A DNA stretch of 15,356 bases, from assembly GCA_003990745.1 (NCBI GenBank), contig RBNI01003695.1, positions 1 through 15,356 of the forward strand, written 5' to 3'. Position numbers and translations under genes: made by a program. The notes under the pieces were generated by a model. The model had not been told where the DNA came from, did no database searches, and saw nothing but the letters and a program-made list of their open reading frames with translations. Within the stretch, counting starts at the first letter, position 1. The number at the start of each line of letters is the position of its first letter. Source of the stretch: Jimgerdemannia flammicorona (Eukaryota; Mucoromycota; Endogonomycetes; Endogonales; Endogonaceae). This document shows positions 8,818-15,356 of this stretch, one piece after another.

Positions 8818-8950
8818 TTTTTTTTTTGGACTACTGGTGCATTTGCGAGGACTGGCCATTCTTGTCTAGGGCAAGGGCTCCCAATGTCATAGCTGGGGAT
8901 TCGAACCTCTTAGAAATAATATTTTCTATAATCTGAGACAATTTCAAATA
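8818..8950 (-). mobile_element. SINE-like unit with tRNA-type promoter boxes and A tail
   Basis: On the minus strand a perfect B-box, GGTTCGAATCC (8897-8907), is preceded by an A-box-like TGTCTCAGATTATAGA (8925-8940), which matches TGGCTCAG-TTGGTAGA types at 12 of 16 positions. About 70 bp of unrelated body follow, and the unit ends in a run of ten A (8818-8827). This is the plan of a tRNA-derived SINE, a class known in several fungi. The A- to B-box spacing is about ten bases short and the acceptor stem does not pair, so it is not a working tRNA. It could be mobilised by the LINE family here; that is inference, since the LINE 3' end is not in the window for comparison. Confidence 0.45.
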
Positions 8951-9314
8951 GTAATATCTATCATGTAGATGGGCTTGAGATTGGTTTTGACAATGTCAGC
9001 TTTCTTAAGTTCAGATGAAGTATCTGTTATTCTCTAATAGAGGTGATACAGATAGAGTGAATAGAGTTGTTCAAATGTATTTTGCTTCTACTAAGTAATG
9101 AGGTCTTTATATAGTTATAGTATATCTTAGTCTTAAGTTGATAAGTACAGTTCATGAATCTTTGATAGATGAGATAGGGTTCTTCTTATCTTGGTTTGAG
9201 TTTGGTACTTCAGTTTCTTTTTGTAATAATATGGTATACCAAAACTAGTTGTAGAGATTCAGAGTCAGTCTTATAGTTGTAGGTATTCTTATGTCTTAGC
9301 AGTAGGTTCATGTA
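8951..9314. other. AT-rich spacer, possible remnant of another LTR
   Basis: About 360 bp without an ORF of note. On the minus strand there is a TATATAAAG at 9105-9113 and a GGTATACC palindrome near 9232-9239, which could be what is left of a further promoter or LTR. I see no terminal repeats or internal copy to support this. Confidence 0.3.
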
Positions 9315-9572
9315 TGTAAGCACACAACCCCCAAGTCACTGAAATTATATGTCACTCTTCAAACAAGCCACTGAAATCACATATGACCTCTGAACAAATC
9401 TAGAAATCACCTGCAAGATCATAAAGCTAAGTCAAACTAAAGTTACAGTGCACAAAGCTGAGTCAACTCAAAGTCATAGAATATAAGATTTATACAAACA
9501 GAATTTTACCAATCAGGACCAAATACATATATACTGAGTACTGAGATATATCAAAACAAAGAATCAAAACAA
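9315..9572 (+). repeat. Fragment: 5' part of the LTR (opposite orientation)
   Basis: It starts TGTAAG at 9315 and follows the minus-strand LTR from 2744 to about 2510, in plus orientation. The tandem U3 units, CCAAT (9509-9513) and TATATA (9528-9533) are all recognisable. CpG sites of the left copy are TG or CA here (GCGCAC to GCACAC) and CA often reads TA. A 31-bp tandem duplication (9423-9453 and 9454-9484) is present only in this copy. Similarity ends before the ORF start, about 70 bp from the LINE copy B 5' end. Confidence 0.75.
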
Positions 9573-9752
9573 ATAGTAATCTCTCTCTACTACAATTCAT
9601 GTTACACATACTTTTACAATACACTTTTAAGTTATTTATTAGAGAAAGATATTATAGTAATATCAACTAGTAAGTAAGCAGATGTGTATACTAGGTCAGG
9701 TGGACCTGGGGCCTTCAACTGGCAATATGTCAGATGAGGGTCTGGGCTTAGG

Positions 9753-11677
9753 ATGGGGTCTTTCAGTAGCCTGAGTGGGCAGGGCAGCTCAGGCAGTAGA
9801 AGTGGCACTGGTGGTGGGGCTGGTGGGCAGAAGGAGAGGAGCTTTGCAGACATGCTGTGGGCTGGTGGTTGGCTGGTAGATACTCGTGATGGGCAGACAG
9901 GAGAGAAGGGGAAGCAGAGGGTTAGAGAAGCTGGAGGGGCTGGACCTCAGCTGGTAGAAGGTAGGGCTGGTAGGAGTAGTAGTGGGACTGCTGGTAGCAG
10001 CATGACTAGGAATCTGGAAAAAAATCCAGATGTAACTGTTGATAGAGAGGCTAGGCAGATGGGCCTAAAGCAGAAGAAAGACCTGGCTGATGGTATGATG
10101 GGGCTAGCAGTGGCACTGTTACTCAAGAAGTTAATTTTAGAGTTCATAGCAATCTTGTACTTCAGGGACTTAGCAGTAACAGTGAGAATAGTTCTGGGGC
10201 TTATTTTGGAGCAGATAGCTAGAGCAGCCTCAGTAAAGTTTCTAAAGGGGATGGAGGGAGTGGAGGTGGGCTTTAAGGAGATGGGTCCATTGGAGGAGAT
10301 ATTGAAGACTAGTGTGGCTATAGAGGAGGTGGTGGTCCCTATAGTGCAGTACTTGAGGTGGGACCCCAGAGTAGTGTAGTTGCTGGTGAAGAGAGTACCT
10401 ATAGTGATGAAGGAGGAGACTAGGAGGAGGGTGGAGGAGGTGATGGTGGAGTATAGCAATGTGGTTGATATTGACTTCCAGATGTAGGAGGGGACCTCCT
10501 TCAGGATAGGTGATGTGGATGTCAGAATTAGACTGGCTGGGAGGGAGACCACAGGGAAGACAAGTGACTGGTCTTCAGTGCTGATGTGGGGGGCATTTGT
10601 CTGCAAGGTGTCAAGGATGAAAGGGAGTGAGGAGGAGGAGGAGGACCTGTTGGAGGCTCTGGAGGAGCTGAGTGGTACTGTTGAGTAGAGGACAAAGGCC
10701 TGGAAGTTGTATGTAGAGTCAATACATCTGGAGATTATTGACAGGAGACATATTTGCACTGACAAGAGGCAGTGAGAGAGGGCTCAAGAGTGCCAGAGGC
10801 AGAGAGAGCTGCTGGCAAGCATGGATGGAGGGGTGAAGATGAAGGCTGAGAAGACTGAGAAGTCTGAGAGAGTAGAGATGAGTATCTGGGCAGGAAAGAG
10901 AGGAGAAGATATGGAGGAGGGTCTGGAGGGAGCTGAGAAGGTACCTCACAAGAACCCTTTTACTGATGGTACATTCGAAGTCTGGGAACCAGTCATTGAT
11001 GACACTCCCCCACTGATCAGGCGGGTCCTGCTACAAGAGGTCAGGTGGCAGAGGATGTGTTGATGAAGGGCACCCAGTGGGTACATTTTGGGATTCCAGA
11101 TGCTGCAAAAGGTGGACAGGTGGTGGCTGTTGGTGAGGATGAGCTGGTGGATATCCCAGAGGAGGGGTGAGATGAGACTACCAGTGTAGGGGCAGATACT
11201 ATGATACTGGATGTGGGAAGGCCAGGGATACTGGGAGGAAAGAAAGTGGGGAACCTGCTATAGATGAGCAAGATGATGGATAACTTTGCAGCTGAGGAGT
11301 TGGGAGAAGTGGACTTGCATGTGATACCTGAGGAGCATTGGGCATAGATTCTGCATGGAGATGGAGTGGTGGGGGCTCTGAAGGCTGAGATACTTGCAAT
11401 CTTCCTGAAGAAGGAGGGTTATGAGGTTGATAAGGAAAGGGAGGCTGAGTTGGTGGTCATTACTGGTGAGCAAGCTGCCTACTGTTGGGCAGAGTATCAT
11501 AGGCTATAACTCTGGCAGGAGGCATGTCTGAAGTATTGTAAGAATTTTGAGGAAAAAGAGGATGGGGTGATGGCTGAACTTCTGGATAGACTAGAGATAC
11601 AGGCAGCAGAAAAAAAAGTTCTGGCTGCTAAACATAACTTGGACTTAGCACAAGAGGAGTTGAATGTGGACTTGTAA
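9753..11677 (+). pseudogene. LINE copy B ORF1, decayed (about 641 codons)
   Basis: Start ATG 9753 aligns with the copy A start. The first 208 codons are open, to TAG 10377-10379. The same frame goes on with further stops (TAG in about 10480-10490, TAG near 10683, TGA near 10770) to about 11020. A one-base loss in GCGGG at 11021-11025, judged against copy A, shifts the frame, which then runs to TAA 11675-11677. Parts in order: a Gly/Ser/Arg-rich N-terminus with SFADML (near residue 33); a conserved helical stretch (VALLLKKLILEFIAILYF, FLKGMEGVEVGFKEMG); an acidic EEEEEDLLEALEEL block (10628-10670); a block with FTDGTFEVWEPVIDDTPPLIRR; and a C-terminal coiled coil (EEKEDGVMAELLDRLEIQAA). No CCHC knuckle or RRM is evident. 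It is probably an RNA-binding/assembly protein by position. Confidence 0.75.
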
Positions 11678-11708
11678 AGGATGAGACTGATATTTAACAT
11701 TATTCCTT

Positions 11709-14700
11709 ATGAATAGTATAACTAACATTTTCTCTCTGAATGTGAATGGGTTGAGGGGATCTGGGCAGTATAAGAACATTTTTACTTGGCTTAAGGGTTT
11801 GGAAGCTGATCTCTTTTTACTGCAGGATGTATGGTGTGAGGGTGAGGAGGATCAGGTAGAGTGGACTAAAGAATGGGGAGGAGCTACTGTCTGGATTAGC
11901 AAAGTGGTGATTCTGGTGAGGAGGGGTAGAGGAGATTTAGGTGGAGTTAGGAGCTGGGGTGACTGATTAATATGGAGAGAATGGAGTTGACCTGGGTGGG
12001 AGTCAGTGAGAGTTGGCTCCTGCTATTGCCCTACTGCTAGGGGTGAGCAGATTGAGTGGGTTAGAGATCTTTTAGAGGAGGATATTCTTTTGGAGGAAGG
12101 AGTGGATATTCTGGGAGGTGATTTTAATATGGTGCAGAATCCACAGTTAGATAGGATGGATGGCAGGAGGAGTGCAGGTGGAAGAAGTGGTAGTCTGGAT
12201 GCCTGAGAGGAGGTGGAGAACCTGAGCTCCTTGGATGATGTGAGTAGAATATAGTGGGGCAAGAAGAGAGTTTATACATACTGGGTGAATGGTCTGGACA
12301 TAAGGATTGACTGAATTCTAATTGTTGAATACTGGGGTATAGATGTTTGGAGATCTCTGGAGGTGGAGTGGTGTCTATAGTCTGATCACTGGGGACTTTT
12401 AGGGCAGAAGCAGTTTGGGGGAAGTAGAGATAGACCTGGACATTGGTGCCTTAACTCCTCCCTGCTGGCTGAGAAGGTATTGTGGGATACATGAGTGGAG
12501 AACATCCAGGTGAAGATGGCTAGCTGGATATATAATGGTTCACCTGTGGGTGTATAATAGATGAGATTGAAGGAGACTGCAAGAGTTTATTGAGGAGAAG
12601 CTGATAGGGAGGCTGGGAGGTAGTGAAGAAAGAGAGTATGGTGTACTTCTAATAGGCTGCTTTGATTATAGTTAGAGTGGGCTGATTTGATTTCTGCTGA
12701 AGAGGTGGGGGATTGGCAGCTGGAGCAAGTGAAATGAGAGATAGTGGAGCTGTAATAGATATTGAGAGATGAGGAAGAAATTCATATGAAAGGAATGGCT
12801 GCCAGACTAAGGTGGCAGGGGCTTGAGGAAGGGGAGAGGCCTACTAGATACTTGTCAAGACTTCTCCAGGCTAGGAGAGTGTGACATTGATGGGATGAGA
12901 TCCTTGATGCTGAGGAGGAAATAGTGCATAGTATACAACAGATCTTAGGAGTACTGAAGGAGAGATGGAGAGATCTGTGGAGTGAGAAGGAAGGAGGTGC
13001 AGATGAGGAGGAAATTGGTGACACACTGGAGGAGTGGGAACCACCACTGGTGGAGGGCCTTGAAGATTTGATACTACTGGTCTGAGAGGAGGAAATCCAT
13101 GGTATCCTGGCAGAGACTAAGCTCAGAACAGCATCAGGAGAGAATGAGCTACCTTGGGACTTTTGGAAGAAGATGGCAAAGGTCCCTGAAGTGTTAGGAG
13201 AGATGGCTGCCCTCTGTGACCATGTTCTTCTAAATGGAAAGTGGGTTGGTGAGCAGGACTTAGAGCTGGTGGCCTTATTGTATAAAGACAAGGAGAGGAG
13301 GGAGGATTGGAAGAACTGGGGGCTGATCATGCTTCTAGATATGGACAGAAAGATGTTGACTAAGATGATTGTTGTGAGACTATAGAAGGTTGCCCAACAG
13401 ATACTGGGGGAGGAGCAGCAGGGTTTTATTGGAGGCAGGCTTATCAGAGATGGGACTGCCTGGGTTCATAGCATCATTGAAGAAGCAAGAGCTTGTGGAT
13501 TGGATGGGAGACTGGTCTTTTTGAACCAAGAGAAGGCCTATGACTGCATTCAGTGGGTGTGGCTAGGCAAGGTACTAGATAGAATTAGTGTTCCCCCATG
13601 ATTTCAAGCTTCTATATTGAATCTATTGGAGGGGAGTAGGGCAGTACTGATGTGTAATGGTTACTGGGGTCTGGCATTCCCCTTGGGGAGAGGGATTTCT
13701 CAGAGAGATCTACTGTCTCCTATTCTCTATACCCTTTTATTGGAACCTTTAATGGATAGGATATGACAGAAGGTGGCAGGGCTCTCAGTGTATGGTGTGG
13801 TGTGAAAGGTGGGGGCCTTTGTAGATGATATGGTAGTTGGTCTTGGCTCAGTGGCAGATGTGGAGATACTTCAGGAGATAGTGGAATGGTATGAGGTACA
13901 CTCTGGGGCAAAACTCAACTAGCATAAGTATGAGATAATGGTGCTGGAGAATAGTCTAGTGGGAGGAGATGTCATTGGAACAATTGTCTCTACAAGAGAG
14001 GCAGTGAGGTATCTGGGTATCTTTCTCTTGGTATATGGTTCTGTCTTACTACAAGTGTGGTGGGAGAGGAGGGTGGCCATTTGGGGGGAGGCTCTGAGAG
14101 GTTGGGGAGGTTGCCATATCTTCCTAACAGGCTGGGTATCAATCCTGAATGTCTACTGGTTCCCTAAGCTGTGGTATATTGCTTATCATTTAGACTTTCC
14201 AGCTTGGGTGATGAAGAGACTGATGAAACTGGCTAGAGATTGGATTTGGGCAGAGAGGTGGTCTCAGATCAGTTGGGATACTCTGGCAATACCAGTGGTT
14301 TAGGGAGAGCTAGGCCTAGTAGATCTTCCTAAGTGGCTATATTGTCTGCAAGCTTGGTGGTTGAAAAGGGCTGTTGAATTGCAGAGAAGAGACTGAGTAC
14401 CTCTGATGCAGAAGGTGTAGAAGATGAGATTCTCCCCATGAGGATTCTCAGGGGATTTGCTATCTCTGGTAGGTCTGGATGGAAGCTGATGGCTATAGTA
14501 TAAGGGCTTCTGGTGGAGAGTAGTGGATAGAGTGCACCAGATAGACCTGCACTGGTGAGGTAATGAGAGGAAGATACTGTGGGGCCCAGCTATATGGCAA
14601 TGGGACCAACTGCTTCTGAGGGGTATTCTACTTACTGAGTTTGACATTGGTGATGGAGTGGAATGTCAGCAGGGACTTGGACAGGATCTGTGGCCAAGTA

Positions 14701-15356
14701 GCTGGCAGGCAGTGGAGATTGGTGAGGAGTAGAACTAGGCAGAAGTCTGGTCATAGAGTGTTGAGGTGTGGAGGTAGCTTCCTCCAAAGTTCTGAGTAGT
14801 ATGGTGGAGGATGCTGCAGAGGAATGTCATGTTGAATTTCTATGCTAGGCATCTGGTGGATGGTGGTCAATTCAATTGTGAGGAGTGTTATAATGTTGGA
14901 CAAGTTGGGGGATTTGTGCAGACACTGGAATATTGACTGGGAGAGTGTGAGGTTCTGGGGGACTTTTGGTTAGCAGTTGGGGCTCAGTTGGGCTCAGTTG
15001 GGTATGGAGAGGAGGTCAGATGGAGAGAGAGGGCAGTGGGAGGATCTAAAATCTAGGTTAGTGGGGGGTGTGGGCAATGGATGGCTCACTGTAAGATGGG
15101 TTTTAGCTGTATAGGTAGGGTTAGCTGGACATTAGCTCTTTGTTTTTGAGGAGGAGCAGCAGTTAGATATATAGGAGAAGTTGTTGAGATGGGAGGGGTT
15201 GATGGGAGATCTGTTGACTGAGTGGTGGGTTGGTTGGAGGCCCCAGGGTGGGTGACATTGTCATTTGGTAGAAGGGATATATGAACAGAGTAGTGGGCAG
15301 ATAGCGATAGTGAATGACAAAGTGGTCTTTCATCGTAAGGAGGTAGGGAGGGGGGG
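11709..15356 (+). pseudogene. LINE copy B ORF2: endonuclease-reverse transcriptase, decayed, partial
   Basis: Start ATG 11709 gives an APE-type endonuclease: FSLNVNGLRG (residues 8-17), LLQDVWC (Asp40 where the family usually has Glu), GGDFNMVQ (12112-12135), RID-IL (12302-12320) and SDHWG (12381-12395). The reverse transcriptase follows: LLYKDKERREDWKNW (near 13275-13320), GFIGGR (13422-13439), LNQEKAYD with Asn for the first catalytic Asp (13524-13526), FPLGRGISQ, and FVDDM (13818-13832, both Asp intact). A C-terminal motif reads C-x2-C-x14-Y-x4-C (14877-14948). One frame holds from 11709 to about 14980 with stops only; a 10-bp duplication (14981-15000) then shifts it. The shifted frame goes on to the window end with FEEEQQL (copy A junction point) and IAIVNDKVVFHRKE. 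It is inactive. Confidence 0.85.
14981..15000 (+). repeat. 10-bp tandem duplication causing frameshift in ORF2
   Basis: GGCTCAGTTG occurs twice in a row (14981-14990, 14991-15000). Copy A has a single equivalent. Ten bases change the frame by +1, which is exactly the shift needed to join the upstream ORF2 frame to the downstream coding-like frame. Confidence 0.75.

Larger units (their letters stand above)
9640..15356 (+). mobile_element. LINE copy B (non-LTR retrotransposon, plus strand, runs off window)
   Basis: It has the same plan as copy A, in the opposite orientation: a 113-bp leader, ORF1 (9753-11677), a 31-nt gap and ORF2 (from 11709). The reverse transcriptase resembles the L1/Tx1-like LINE group by its LLYKDK-EDWKNW, GFIGGR, QEKAYD, FPLGRG and F-DD blocks. 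I base this on motif recall, not a tree. Coding-like sequence continues to the last base, so the 3' end lies outside. The sense strand is rich in A and G and poor in C. The copy is inactive because of many stops. Confidence 0.85.

Noticed and set aside
8885..8950. A functional tRNA gene on the minus strand
   Set aside because: The B-box is perfect, but the acceptor stem does not pair, the T-stem has mismatches, and the A- to B-box distance is short.
10625..10670. GAG/GAA microsatellite
   Set aside because: It encodes the conserved Glu-rich block of LINE ORF1 and appears in both copies, so it is coding low complexity.
9947..10765. 272-codon minus-strand open frame
   Set aside because: It is the antisense of LINE ORF1; its Ser/Pro/Thr-rich translation is the complement of purine-rich coding sequence.
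12782..13330. 182-codon minus-strand open frame
   Set aside because: Antisense of the LINE copy B ORF2 reverse transcriptase region.

Overview
The window is a nest of decayed fungal retrotransposons and holds no recognisable host gene. I infer a filamentous fungus, more likely an ascomycete. The reasons are two copies of an ORF1/ORF2 (non-LTR) LINE, LTR sequences, a SINE-like unit, and pervasive C-to-T / G-to-A decay hitting CpA as well as CpG, which resembles repeat-induced point mutation (RIP). I cannot name the species.

Layout, left to right. (1) 1-1112, minus strand: a leader and a long gag-like open frame of an LTR element, running off the left edge. (2) 1113-2744, minus strand: a probable long LTR (TGTAAG...CTTACA, 1632 bp). 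It contains a 366-codon gene-like ORF with its own CCAAT/TATA promoter, plus a second TATA near the 3' end of the LTR that is well placed to start the element transcript. (3) 2745-8260, minus strand: LINE copy A (5' UTR, ORF1, ORF2), cut near the 3' end of ORF2 by the LTR element. (4) 8261-9639: a spacer holding a fragment of the 3' part of the same LTR family (8330-8695), a SINE-like unit (8818-8950), AT-rich sequence, and a fragment of the 5' part of that LTR in the opposite orientation (9315-9572). (5) 9640-15356, plus strand: LINE copy B, head-to-head with copy A, running past the right edge.

The two LINE copies explain each other. They share a 113-bp 5' leader, start codons of ORF1 that align, an ORF1 of about 640 codons ending in a coiled coil, a gap of about 31-37 nt, and an ORF2 with an APE-type endonuclease, a reverse transcriptase and a C-terminal Cys-rich motif. 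ORF2 of copy B keeps one reading frame for about 3.27 kb, broken only by point stops, until a 10-bp tandem duplication. Different catalytic residues are lost in each copy, so neither can move by itself.

The most interesting item is the LTR-borne ORF. It is a long acidic protein with a PPxY motif and a CAA-rich leader, is unlike any transposon protein I recognise, and is broken only by four stops of a kind C-to-T change can produce. The nested insertion, the 5.5-kb inverted LINE pair and the differing decay of the blocks give a relative history: the LTR element on the left is younger than the LINE it sits in, and the LTR pieces in the spacer are more decayed than the left LTR.
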